DNA of 64,000 bases from contig QANY01011400.1 in NCBI GenBank assembly GCA_003255025.1, positions 1,240,001-1,304,000 of the forward strand. The letters run 5' to 3'. The DNA is from Datisca glomerata (lineage: Eukaryota; Streptophyta; Magnoliopsida; Cucurbitales; Datiscaceae). How positions within the stretch are numbered: position 1 is the first letter of the stretch; each line of letters begins with the position of its first letter. Made by a program: the position numbers and the translations under genes. Positions 37,376-48,960 of this stretch are shown one piece after another. The notes under the pieces are model-generated. The model made no database searches. It saw only the letters and a program-made list of their open reading frames with translations, and was not told where the DNA came from.

Positions 37376-39536
37376 TAACTGAAAAATAAAACATACATCA
37401 TTCAATATAATTGAAATAAATATCAATAAACATGGAATTTAAAGGTGATGTATGAATGCAACATATCGAACATATAAACTTAACATTTACTAATGTATGA
37501 TAAGAATTAATGTGCCGCCTTAGGGTTAGTTAGATTAATTTGAAACTGTCTATGAGACATTCTCATTCTTGTTAATTAAAACTTAAAATATCTCATATTT
37601 TATCTTTTAACAATAAGGTATCGCTTATTTGGTCGTCACAATTATCCACTCAAACCTTAATTGTGAGTGTAACCCATTATTTCAGATTTCATGACTTGAT
37701 TTAGAATATGCCACTTTAAGGTCAGCCAAGTTTAAACTACATCACTTAGTCTTATCATCTTAAGAAGTTCAACCTTGATATTGATACACTTCGAAACCTT
37801 CTTTAGGAGATGAAAACAAAATCTCTCGAGGCCCTCTCTGTATCTCACAGTGTTGTACTAATAACGGAGACAATAAGTTACATTGACAAGTCAACCTTCT
37901 CACACTCACTATATTATAATTGATATGTTTCTATTTTAACTAATCAATTATTTCCAAATCGATTACTAATTAAAATAACCATATGAATGTAAAATTAATT
38001 ATTAATCCAATCTAATTGGTCTAAGTTCATTTAACCTTCTAAAGAGCCCAAGTCAAAATTAGGTGAACTTAGAATAACTAATTAATAACATTCATCAAAC
38101 TTTAATAAAATACCTTTAATAAAGTCGGTTGTCCTAATGGTTATTAAGGCCTTTAGCATGGTGTGATTATCAAGTTTAACAAGTTAAAACTTAGTCCTTT
38201 ACATGCAATTGATTTCTCAAAGTAATTCATATAAACACATTAGAACAGTCTTAATCAATCATATTTCTACTGATGAGATGCATGATTAAATAAAATTGTG
38301 TGAGGTTTCATGTATGGCATGCGATCGACTAATGTATGGCCTTGTTATCAATCATATCAATAAATAATTACTTAATAAATAAATAAATGATGAACTGAGG
38401 ACTATTGGGTATTTCTAAATTACAACCTTTAAAAAATAGAAATAATTACCATAAGGACTTCAAGAATACATATTTCAAAAAAAGCACATTCTCCACCAGA
38501 GGTCCATCTTCACAATTTTCAAGCTTTGGTCAAAACCCTTTTAATTAGGATAAACTCATTAATTATCTCATTAATTATCTTTTAAAATTAATTAAATTTG
38601 ATAGTCAAAAAATAATTTGATGACTCATCAAACTTGGGTTAAACTCAATTAATATTTCAATGAAAAAATAAAATGTATATTATCCTCTTAAAATTCAAAA
38701 GATAAAAGATAGGATTAGGGTTATCGCGAAATATCACGGGGATAAGGCATCACGACATTAGGACATCTACGAAACATAGCCTAGCAATCACAAATATTAC
38801 CGCCGGTGGTGGTAGTGGGACACGCCCGCCGCCGCCACTAGTGCCCATCCACCACCGACGATGCAGCCCCCGGCATACCTCACGGTGGTGACGTAAAAAA
38901 AATAAGAGTACCCTTTTTGATTTGTTGATTTGTTCTACATAAATCGAACCCCTCCCATTTTTATTCATAATTGGACATTCTTATGACATAATAAATGGGG
39001 TTTTGTCAACTATGAATAGATACTGACTTTTGGGTAATTCTATTCCATTTTATTTTTTATTTTGATTGTATCTACACATACTAATTATTTTTCTTTTTTT
39101 TCGGGTTGCTAACTCAACGGTGGAGTACTCAGGCCGCCGATTTTTCTAGCGGCAATTCTACTGCTAGAATGCCAGCAATGCCAGTGCCGGCAATCACAAT
39201 GGTGGTGCCAGCGCCAAAATTCCATAACAGAATTCCAATTTCTCTTTCTTCTCCTTGTTCGTCTCGTGCGTTCTTCGTCTTCATGCATATGGAATTTTTA
39301 CAACATAATATTCAAAATAAAAATAACAAAAATTCATGTGCCCCAAAACGGTTTACACAAGATCCAAGGAAAATAAAGAATAAAGCCTAAACCCAAAAGA
39401 CACCATACAATTCGCGATTCATCATTAAACCATTCATTCAAAAAGTATAACCATCCATTCATTCATTCATACACATCGAAATATATAATAAATAATACCA
39501 GAAACCCACAGATTAATGTATACATATATAAAGACC
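37376..39536 (-). other. Copia A2 5' leader
   Basis: About 2.16 kb similar in parts to 13630-15383 (for example GTGCCGCCTTAGG and GTCTATGAGACATTCTCAT). It has GC-rich patches at 38760-38900 and 39110-39240. No gene is supported; the short frames here have no family features. Confidence 0.7.
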
Positions 39537-39548
39537 GCTCTGATATGA
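39537..39548 (-). promoter_or_regulatory. Copia A2 primer binding site (mutated)
   Basis: GCTCTGATATGA, two mismatches from the plus-strand consensus GCTCTGATACCA, immediately left of the LTR at 39551. Confidence 0.75.
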
Positions 39549-39550
39549 AT

Positions 39551-41546
39551 TGTTAGAATCAGCGGCGTCGCACGGCGGAGGCGTGGTGGTTTTAAAATAA
39601 AAAATTAAACTTAAATGATTTATAAAACCAAAAAAACTTTTAAACAGTTTAATGAAAAACACTTTTTCTCGTCGGATCCATTATATATCTATACATTAAA
39701 TCAAATACATACAAAGATAAGAGTTATTATATCTATTATAGTCTTATCAAGAGTCCTTGCAAGCAAAGAACAACATACTATGAGATCCACACCAAAATCT
39801 TCTAAGCCAATCCTAAAACACACTAGGACGTGTGTGGGCATGTAGAATAAATCAAAGACACATTTCTATCTCTAGATGTACTCAACACATGAGATCTAGA
39901 GATTTTGGAGAAGGACTACTTTGAGACAAAAACCCACAGAGCTTTTTGATTAACCTTTAATCATGCAAGTGCACACATTGAGTTCAATAGAATAATATAT
40001 ATTTCTATCTTCTAGGTCAATGCTCATAATATTTTTAGGGATTTACAAAATAATAAATTAATTATAAATGTGTCATTGTAGTGGGATCCACTACAATTAA
40101 GCAACACTGTAGTGTTACGTGGCATTACACTGTGCCACATGGAACTGTACTGTGTCATGTGGATGACCAGTACCTCATGGCACTATTGATTCATGACACC
40201 ATTGTAGTGTCACGTGGCACTACAGTGACTCATGTCAATCTCTGATTCAAAAATCACAGACTAACTTGTGTTAGTCTAATATGTCACGTGATGATTATCT
40301 TGTAATTTATTATTTATATTTACCAGATAAATATCTAGGTATCAATTCATTTAAAATTAACTTATCTGATATCCTAATCAATTATCTTATCTATTAATTA
40401 ACATATTAGATAAACAATATCAAATCATTATCTCATGATGATGTGATGGTGTAATATTATTTAATTTTATAAATCAAATATTGTGTCTTACCAATCGATC
40501 GGCATTAAATTAATCGATTTTATTATTTATTTGTAATTTTTAAAAATTACAATAAATAATATTATTAATTAATATCAAATAATTTATTCATAATTATATA
40601 TTTGCCCCAGAAACTTAATTCCTTATGCAAACTACTCCTTTTCTCAAGTCCTGAACTATTCACACCCTAGACTGTGCAATACAGAGGTGGCTTGGAGATC
40701 ATGAACCAATAATTCTAAGCTCTAATAAACTAGATTATTAATTAAGCTCTTAAATTAAATAATTTTATTTATTAATTTCATTATCACTACACTATAAATA
40801 TGAAATTGTACTCTTAGTAATTACAAAATATATTTACTGAGTATTCTCGTATAGTCCATTGATATAATCACTTCATATAGTTCTATCCTCCAATTATTAG
40901 TTTGTAAATTTAGAGCTGGTCAAAATTATCGTTTTACTCTTCTAATTAGCTATTGATTCTTAAGTTTCATTAATTCACTAGTGAACGATCAATTTATAAT
41001 CATATTATAAATTTGAGATCAATAACCATTAAGTTCTAGAATTAACACTTAAGGGAACCAATATACGATCCATTAGGATAACTTAGATTCTAAATCTTGT
41101 AAGATCATGTTCCCAGCCATTCATATCACTGAATCTCTAAAATAAAAGTCACTAGTATGCTTTACAAACAAACCTTAACAAATGAATCAAAAGATCCAGT
41201 AGATATGTATATGAGTTCATGATAACTCATGATTCAGATTGATCTACATGTGATCATCAGTTTTAATGTGTATTGAATCTTTATGATAAACGGTAAGTTA
41301 ATAAAGATATTAATCCACATTAGTCATGTCCTATATAATCTTATTATATAAAGTACATTCACTAAAATGTCTATCTAAATCAGTGATCTGGATCTAGATC
41401 ACATGCATTCATAATGCTTAGTGAACTATACTAACAACTATTCATTAAAGATTTCATACTTTAATATGTTGCAGACTATTTTATCCATTATCTATGATCT
41501 TAATCTTCTCATACGTATACAAGATCATAATCTCATTAATGAGTAT
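39551..41546 (-). repeat. Copia A2 5' LTR, truncated
   Basis: Begins TGTTAGAATCAGCGGCGTCGC and aligns with both copia A LTRs up to TCTCATTAATGAGTAT (41531-41546). The last 130 bases or so of the family LTR are missing and are replaced by pararetroviral sequence. Like the left copia A LTR, it lacks the TATA-bearing segment. Confidence 0.88.
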
Positions 41547-41565
41547 AAAATTTTCACACACACAA

Positions 41566-41584
41566 ATATATATATATATATATA
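41566..41584. repeat. (TA)n repeat at the pararetrovirus junction
   Basis: About nine TA units between the broken copia A2 LTR and the first ATG of the viral ORF. AT-dinucleotide repeats are reported at integration points of several endogenous pararetroviruses. Confidence 0.85.
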
Positions 41585-41596
41585 TCACACAAACAC

Positions 41597-42237
41597 ATGT
41601 CTGAACTCAGTGCTGCATCTATACAATCCGTAGCAAATACTGTAGCCTCCACCTCTGAGGTAACTGAATTAATTGCATATCAAGATGTAAAAGAAGCCTT
41701 AGATAAATGGACAATCCCTAAGGTTAAACCTGACACAATCTATAAAATTGGAACCTTTGATTTCACTAGCCGTAAAATCATTAAAACATTTGAGTATGTC
41801 ATTCCATTACAGCATAATGATGATGTTTTATATCTGTTGCATTTGCATGATTTATATCCATTCATGCAAAAATACAAGTATGTTCATATAGGCTTAGTGC
41901 AAATTGCATTAAAACCTTTAACTCTGTTAGGACAGAACACCAGCATACAATGCACCCTTAAGGATGGTAGGTGTTTAAACTGGAAAGCTTCCCTTATGGG
42001 AGCCATAGAGACTAGTTTATCTCATGGACCTATTTATTTTAATATTTATCCGAATTTAAGTATTGTTTTATCTGACAGTAATCTAGCCAAAGTACTTGAA
42101 CTGCGCGTTCAATCGCATGGCTATGATTATCTACCAGGATCATCTCCCTTTGCTATCCTTTTTAGGATTCATCTTAAGGTTTTAACAACCTTGAATCCTT
42201 ATACCAGAAAGCAAAGTGAGCAAGGACATACAGTCCT
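41597..42237 (+). pseudogene. Pararetrovirus ORF1, movement protein domain
   Basis: The first ATG after the AT-rich junction opens a continuous frame of 213 codons to the gap. The product resembles the 30K-superfamily movement proteins of Caulimoviridae, which modify plasmodesmata for cell-to-cell transport. A beta-strand-rich core runs from about residue 50 to 200, with YVHIGLVQIALKPLTLLG, KDGRCLNWKASLMGAIE and LSHGPIYFNIYPNLSIVLSD in order. The C-terminus of the domain continues into the run of N. In florendoviruses this domain is the N-terminal part of the polyprotein, not a separate gene, and the layout here fits. No stop is seen in the visible part. It is classed as pseudogene because the ORF is broken downstream. 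Confidence 0.87.
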
Positions 42238-42923
42238 NNNNNNNNNNNNNNNNNNNNNNNNNNNNNNNNNNNNNNNNNNNNNNNNNNNNNNNNNNNNNNN
42301 NNNNNNNNNNNNNNNNNNNNNNNNNNNNNNNNNNNNNNNNNNNNNNNNNNNNNNNNNNNNNNNNNNNNNNNNNNNNNNNNNNNNNNNNNNNNNNNNNNNN
42401 NNNNNNNNNNNNNNNNNNNNNNNNNNNNNNNNNNNNNNNNNNNNNNNNNNNNNNNNNNNNNNNNNNNNNNNNNNNNNNNNNNNNNNNNNNNNNNNNNNNN
42501 NNNNNNNNNNNNNNNNNNNNNNNNNNNNNNNNNNNNNNNNNNNNNNNNNNNNNNNNNNNNNNNNNNNNNNNNNNNNNNNNNNNNNNNNNNNNNNNNNNNN
42601 NNNNNNNNNNNNNNNNNNNNNNNNNNNNNNNNNNNNNNNNNNNNNNNNNNNNNNNNNNNNNNNNNNNNNNNNNNNNNNNNNNNNNNNNNNNNNNNNNNNN
42701 NNNNNNNNNNNNNNNNNNNNNNNNNNNNNNNNNNNNNNNNNNNNNNNNNNNNNNNNNNNNNNNNNNNNNNNNNNNNNNNNNNNNNNNNNNNNNNNNNNNN
42801 NNNNNNNNNNNNNNNNNNNNNNNNNNNNNNNNNNNNNNNNNNNNNNNNNNNNNNNNNNNNNNNNNNNNNNNNNNNNNNNNNNNNNNNNNNNNNNNNNNNN
42901 NNNNNNNNNNNNNNNNNNNNNNN
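42238..42923. other. Assembly gap (686 N)
   Basis: Run of N inside ORF1 between the movement protein domain and the pre-capsid region. The reading frames on either side differ by nominal length, so the true gap size is uncertain. Long frames calculated across it on either strand are meaningless. Confidence 0.99.
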
Positions 42924-43457
42924 GATAAAACCAACCATCAGGATATTGTTAAGGTAAAAGATATTGTACCTGTAACCAAACAGAACAATTACACCAACCT
43001 CTTCCTTCAAACTGTTGGAACTCAGTTAACTAGGATAGAGGAACAGGTTTCTCAAATCCAGGAGACTCAATCTAAAACTCCTCCAACTGATAAATCTAAA
43101 TTAACTATCGAACCTGTTACTCTAAAACCTCCTTTAGATTTCCAGAATTTTAATTTAAAATCTAGTAAGAAGGAGGAAGACTTCATGGAATCCATAATGG
43201 ATAAGATCAAGAATTTAAAGATCTCAACACCTGATAAGACTGTGCCTGAATCATCCTTAGGACAGCTGAACATGATGAATCAGGATACACCAAATCCTGA
43301 TGAACCAGAAGAGTATTCACTTTCTCAAATTCTTGACATTCAGAAGAATTTTGATGATTCCCTCAACAAACTCTCTTCTAACTATTCCAAAAGACCTACG
43401 ACTCGTACGGCTTTAACTGGACCAAGTAGGTATTATTACCCTAGACCTACTCCCTAA
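42924..43457 (+). pseudogene. Pararetrovirus ORF1, pre-capsid region ending in a stop
   Basis: Open from the gap to a TAA at 43455-43457. It contains a probable coiled coil (TVGTQLTRIEEQVSQIQETQ, about 43010-43070). A lysine-, proline- and serine-rich linker and an acidic stretch (NPDEPEEYSLSQILDIQ) follow, then an arginine/tyrosine/proline-rich end. Low-complexity acidic or coiled-coil regions before capsid are usual in this family. The frame beyond the stop is the same and stays open through capsid to RNase H, so one in-frame stop splits the polyprotein here. Confidence 0.83.
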
Positions 43458-46400
43458 GATATTCTATATGAAGAAGACTTTCTTCATTCTCAGAAATCTT
43501 ATCATGGGAAAACCATCTATGAATGGAATATAGATGGAAAAACAGAATATCAGGTCTTCGAGACCATCCACCAAATGATCATGTATTCTTCTGTCTGTAA
43601 ACAGAATGATAATACAGTTCACCAGATCTGCAGATTCCTGGTCAATGGTTTCACAGGAATACTGAAAGGCTGGTGGGACAATTGTCTCACTGAAAGTCAA
43701 CGCCAAGAAATCTTAGACTCTTTCAAAATTCATATTGACCCGATCACTGGTACTCATACCAGAACTGAAGATGCTTGTTATACCCTGGCCCAATCCATTA
43801 TCCATCATTTTCTTGGCCCAGGAATTGTCAATACCGATAGACACAGAGAACTCCTCCAAAACCTGAGATGCCCTTCTCTGACTCACTTCAGATGGTATAA
43901 GGATGTCTTTCTTATGAAAGTCATGCAGAGAAGTGACGCTAACAATGAACATTGGAAGGCAAAATTCATTGATGGCCTCCCAAGTCTTTTTGCTGAAAGA
44001 GTAAGAAGAAAACTCCGAGATAAACATGATCAAATGGATATTCCATATGATCAATATACGTATGGACACCTCATTGCCCTAGTCATTGAAGAAGGACTAG
44101 GCTTATGCAATGACATGAAACTTCAACAGATGATGAAGAATCAGAATCTGGACAACAGAAAAGAATTAGGTGAATTTTGTGATCAATTTGCCTATGACAC
44201 AAAAATTCATTACCCAAACACTTCTTCATCCAAACCTCCTAGGATTTCTTCGAAGCATCCTAAACAGCATAAAAAATACTTCTCCAAGAAGAAATTCAGA
44301 CATAAAGAACCTAAATATAGATCACCACCACATCAGAGGTCTCATAACAGTAAACTCAAAGCTGTCTGTTATAAGTGTGGATTAACTGGACACTTTGCCA
44401 ACAAATGCCGATCTAAGTTCAAAAGAAAACATCATGAGTTAGCTCTCGATGAAGAAACCCAACAGAAGATTCTGAACTACCTGTCTGAAGACAGTTCTAC
44501 CACCAATTCAGATGATGACGTTGCATATATTTCTGCATCTGAATCTGATTCCTCTGTCACTTCTGAACAACCTGATCAACCTTGTTGCAGCTCTAAGAAC
44601 TGCAATGCCATAACCGAATCTAACTATTGGAAAGCAATAGTTGAGATGAATGGTTTAGATCTGAAAGGACCAGGTCTAAATGTTTTAACCGACACTCAAC
44701 GATCTCTTCTTGCCACAGCTGATCAAATCACTGATCCGGAGATGAAACTCAAGTTTCTAGAAACTTGTTACAAAGAATACTCCACTCCTGAAAACAAACC
44801 TGTAGAAAACTACAGTATGAAAGAATTATTAAATCGTATTCAACAGGAATACATCCCTCAAAAACCCGTAACCATATCTGATCTAAAGATGGAAATTAAT
44901 CTTATTAAATCTGACATCCAGCAGTTAAAGACTACACAGCAAATCTTTTCTCACGAGTTAAATCTCTTCAAACAGTCTACAGCCAAAGGGAAAGCCCCTT
45001 TATTGTTCTCAGATCTGCCTTCACCAGATCAGCCCGGTCAAAGTCAAAGTCAACCTTTGACCTCACCAGATCAGCCAGGTCAAAGTCAAAGTCAACCTTT
45101 GACCTCACCAGATCAACCATCTCCAAGTCAAAGTCAAACTTTGACTTCCCCAGATCAGACTTGTCAGATCTCGCCAGATCAGACAAAAGAAAATAATTTG
45201 TATCTCTTCCTTCTGAACCAGGTGACTTTTCAGAAATGGTATACTAAGATTACCTTAGTAATCAAACCTGATTTTCTAATAACTGATGCTGTTGTCTTAA
45301 TAGATAGTGGTGCTGATATGAACTGTATCCATGAAGGATTAATTCCTTTAAAATACTTTCATACAACTACTCAATCTCTTACAAGCGCCAGTGAGAATTC
45401 TATGAGAATTCAATACAAAATACCAGAAGCGCTTATCTGCAAACAGGGAGTTTGCATACCTGCTTCATTTGTGCTCATAAAGAATATGACACAAAGCATT
45501 ATATTAGGCAATCCTTTTCTCAATTCAATTATGCCTATTACCAGAATTGATACCTCTGGTATCCATACAGTTATAGATACTGTTAACGTTTCTTTTGAAT
45601 TCATTTCCAAACCGTATACTAAAGAAGTTGATATTATCAGACATCTGATTGATAATAAAACCAATCAGATCAATTTAATCCAAAAAGAAATACACTTCTT
45701 AACTATTGACCAACGTATACAACAACCAGAACTTCAAAAGAAAATTCAAAATATTCTTCATGAATTCCAATCCGAAATATGTAGTGATATCCCTAATGCA
45801 TTTTGGGATAGAAAGAAACATGTCATTTCTTTACCTTATCAACCTGATTTCAATGAGAAGAATATTCCTACTAAATCCAGACCTAGTCAAATGAAGAAGG
45901 AATATTTAGAACTCTGCAAAACTGACATTGAATCTTTGTTAACCAAGAAATTAATTAGACCCAGTAAATCTCCTTGGAGTTGTACTGGTTTCTATGTTAA
46001 TAAAAATGCTGAGATAGAAAGAGGATCACCTAGATTAGTGATCAACTATAAACCATTAAATGATGCATTAAAATGGATTAGATATCCAATTCCAAATAAA
46101 AAAGATCTGTTAGATAGACTCTATGATTCTGTGATCTTTTCAAAATTTGATCTGAAATCTGGATTCTGGCAAATCCAAATAGCTAAAGCTGATAGGTATA
46201 AAACTGCCTTTACTGTACCTTTTGGCCATTTTGAATGGAATGTTTTACCATTTGGTGTTAAAAATGGTCCATCTGAATTCCAGCATATAATGAATGATAT
46301 TTTCAATGCTTATACTGCTTTCATTATCTGTTACATTGATGATGTCTTAATTTTCTCATCATCCATAGACCAGCACTTTAAGCATCTGAATATTTTTAAG

Positions 46401-47171
46401 CATGTGATTATTAGAAATGGCTTAGTCTTATCTGCTACTAAAATGAAATTATTTCAAACAACCGTTAGATTCTTAGGCCATAACATATCTAATGGTACTA
46501 TTATTCCCATTAACCGTAGTATAGAGTTTGCTTCTAAATTTCCAGATGAAATAAAAGATAAAACTCAACTACAACGTTTTCTAGGTAGTTTAAATTACAT
46601 CCGAGATTTTTATCCTCAATTAGCTCAGGATACTGCCTTATTAAATCAGAGACTCCAGAAGAAACCTATACCTTGGACATCAGATCTTACTTTAGCAGTT
46701 AAACACATTAAAGCTAAAATTCAACAATTACATTGTTTAGCTTTACCACACCCGACATGGAATAAGATAGTAGAAACTGATGCCTCTAACCTAGGATATG
46801 GAGGTATTCTGAAACAGTTAAATCCCCAAACACATAAAGAGGAATTATTAAGATTCACTTCTGGTACTTGGAAAGGACCAGCAAAAAATTATCCGACAAT
46901 TAAACAAGAATGTTTAGCCATTGTAAAATGTGTTTTAAAATTTCAAGATGATCTTTTAAACCAGCATTTTCTTATCCGTGTTGACTGCTCTGCTGCAAAA
47001 CAGATTTTCAAAAAAGATGTTCAAAATCTTGCTTCCAAACAAATATTTGCATCATGGCAAAGCATTTTATCTATCTTTGACTTTGATATTGAATATATTA
47101 AAGGTGAACAGAATTCTCTTCCTGATTTTCTAACCCGAGAATATTTGCAGGAAAAACTCAATGATGAGTAA
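43458..47171 (+). pseudogene. Pararetrovirus ORF1, capsid-protease-RT-RNase H
   Basis: Open from just after the stop; the first ATG gives 1198 residues from 43575. Residues 1-210 hold the capsid core (GFTGILKGWWDN, NLRCPSLTHFRWYKDVF). A basic stretch follows, then a CX2CX4HX4C zinc knuckle (CYKCGLTGHFANKC, residues 265-278, 44367-44408). A linker has four 14-residue SPDQPGQSQSQPLT-type repeats (45021-45185). The aspartic protease has DSGAD (residues 577-581), RT has YIDD (920-923, 46332-46343) and RNase H starts at ETDAS (1067-1071). All catalytic motifs are intact. The enzymes would copy viral RNA to DNA in capsids. The real start would lie upstream of the internal stop, so as it stands this part lacks its native N-terminus. 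Confidence 0.93.
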
Positions 47172-48536
47172 CCGAGGAAGAGGCCGTAGCTCTCGTGGGC
47201 GCGGACGTGGCAGAATTAATCTGCAATATCCGAATGATGGGATTTTCTGGCCCTCAGAATTCCCCAGTGTGCAAGAGGCTACTCGAAAGAGTACAAAAGA
47301 AGTCCTCTTGACACCTGAACAGTATATATTGAACCGATTGACTGAGGAGCAGATCCTCATAATTGAACCGAATGATGAGAAATGGATGGAAGATCCATGG
47401 GAGATTAAAAATCGTTATCTCTCCACACAACAGTATCCAACCAGGTTTGAGCACTATAGATATATTTATGAGGCTATAGTAGTTCAATCTGGTAGCATGG
47501 AAATTAGACATACTTTCCATGACTCAAACCGAAATACCAGCCCAATTACTTTTAGTAAGGCTGTTATCCGTAATTTTATTTCCATTAATCAATGGGGTTT
47601 ACATCCCCATACTACTAAAACAATGGAAATACACCAGAAAACAATTAAATACAGCTACTGGGATTATATTGAATCCTTTACTAATACATTTTATTATCAA
47701 AATCCGATTCACAACCATACATGGTTTATCCGTATTTGTCCTGAAGTATTAGACTCAGGATTACCAAACTGGTTCCTCCTTTGGTGGGATAAATTTGGTA
47801 TTACCATTGAAACTTTACCAGAAAAATTACAAACTGAATTTAAAGAATGGCATCCCAATATGCCCTTTTCCAGAAAAATACTACTGTTTCCAAAGCCTGG
47901 ATTTATTTTATCATCCGATTTAACATCCCATGGATATGGAAATGGGATTTAAAATGTGAATACCAAAATGGTATACCAGTATTAAAACGTATCTTTTTAA
48001 CGAAATGGTGGGACAAAGGTATGAATCCCCACTTAACCGAATTAACCAAAATCATCAAAACCCATGCTCAAGCATGTTATGATTCTATTCCAAAACCTGT
48101 ACCAGCACCTACGAGCAACCCATTTCTCAATGCTCAAAACCTAATTAAACAGCAATTCCCTCACATCAGTGAGCAAGATTTAGCAGTGAAAACCATGGCC
48201 TTTGTTAAAAACCAATTCCTTCATGTTTTTGGTTCTGATACATCTTCTATGGCCACAACCAGTACTAACCCGAGTCCATCCAGACCGTTATCCATATCAC
48301 CTCCTCCTACCATCACTGATCTCATTCTGGACATCAGTCAACAGAATACCTTTAGCATCCTTGCTGGCGAAAGCCAAGACCCTGAAGACGACTTACCAGT
48401 CTCAACACCAGACGCGACAACAACAGAGGACCCACCAGAGCCTACTATTGCTGACTTCTGGGATTCCTTAGCTGCAATTATTTCTGACCAGATTGATAAG
48501 GACAAAGATCAGAAAGGGAAATGCAAGCTCCACTAA
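47161..48536 (+). pseudogene. Pararetrovirus ORF2, unknown function, frameshifted
   Basis: Starts at the ATGATG at 47161, inside the end of ORF1 (stop TAA 47169-47171), an 11-base overlap suited to termination-reinitiation. The N-terminus is arginine/glycine-rich (MMSNRGRGRSSRGRGRGR), suggesting nucleic-acid binding. The middle is rich in aromatic residues (NWFLLWWDKFGI). The first frame ends at 47950-47952. Similarity in composition continues in another frame from roughly 47850 to the stop at 48534-48536, with WIWKWDLKCEYQNGIPV, a proline/serine/threonine-rich stretch and an acidic C-terminus. A frameshift around 47850-47900 therefore breaks the gene. Its position matches ORF2 of florendoviruses, for which no function is established. 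No further family was recognised. Confidence 0.82.
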
Positions 48537-48960
48537 GTCTAATTGATGAGATATCCTCCATCAGACAAAGGCATCTATAGTAACAGACAAAGACGTCTAC
48601 AGTAACGCTCTTAGCTGTCCGACACATACAGTGACAGACAAAGACTGCTACAGGAAATTCTCTCTCATCCGCACAAGTGGACGATGCATAGCACGCCACT
48701 CTACATCTATAATTATTAAGTTGTATAATTACTTTTACATCTAGGTTAAGTTACTTTTTATCTTCATATTACTCTGGTTAGTTTACTTTTGTAATATAAA
48801 AGGGATCTCTCACCCTTGTTGGGAGGAACGAAGTTTTTGAATGGAAATTTTTGTTTTCTAAAATTTTCTTTATGCCATAGAATGCTCATGTGTTGAGCTC
48901 TTAAGGTTTCCTTACCCATTACTCTCTCTCTCCTCTCTTTACTACTGATCTGCGCACACC
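48537..48960 (+). promoter_or_regulatory. Pararetrovirus intergenic region with TATA box and upstream repeats
   Basis: After ORF2 the sequence holds three copies of a CAGACAAAG-containing element (48562, 48585 and 48634 onward), two of them followed by CTA(T/C)AGTAA. The second includes GACGTC, an ACGT-core site of the kind bound by bZIP factors. About 140 bases further on is TATAAAAGG (48795-48803) in a proper promoter context, followed by a pyrimidine-rich start region. This is where the pregenomic RNA promoter of Caulimoviridae lies. A primer binding site matching initiator tRNA-Met was not found in or after this region. Confidence 0.7.

Larger units (their letters stand above)
36712..41546 (-). 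mobile_element. Copia A2, truncated second family A element
   Basis: The 5' half of an element closely related to copia A: gag, leader, primer binding site and 5' LTR, all on the minus strand. Pol and the 3' LTR are missing because the left side is fused to copia B. The LTR is cut at about 41546, where pararetroviral sequence begins. Confidence 0.87.

Noticed and set aside
38750..38968. Frame with glycine/proline-rich stretch in the copia A2 leader
   Set aside because: Generated by the GC-rich leader patch; no homologous frame in the copia A leader.
42174..43010. Long minus-strand frames across the gap
   Set aside because: They consist mostly of N and are antisense to the viral ORF.
43713..44069. 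118-codon frame antisense to capsid, and similar antisense frames at 44977-45186, 45410-45664 and 47254-47520
   Set aside because: Shadows of the strongly supported sense frame; no motifs.
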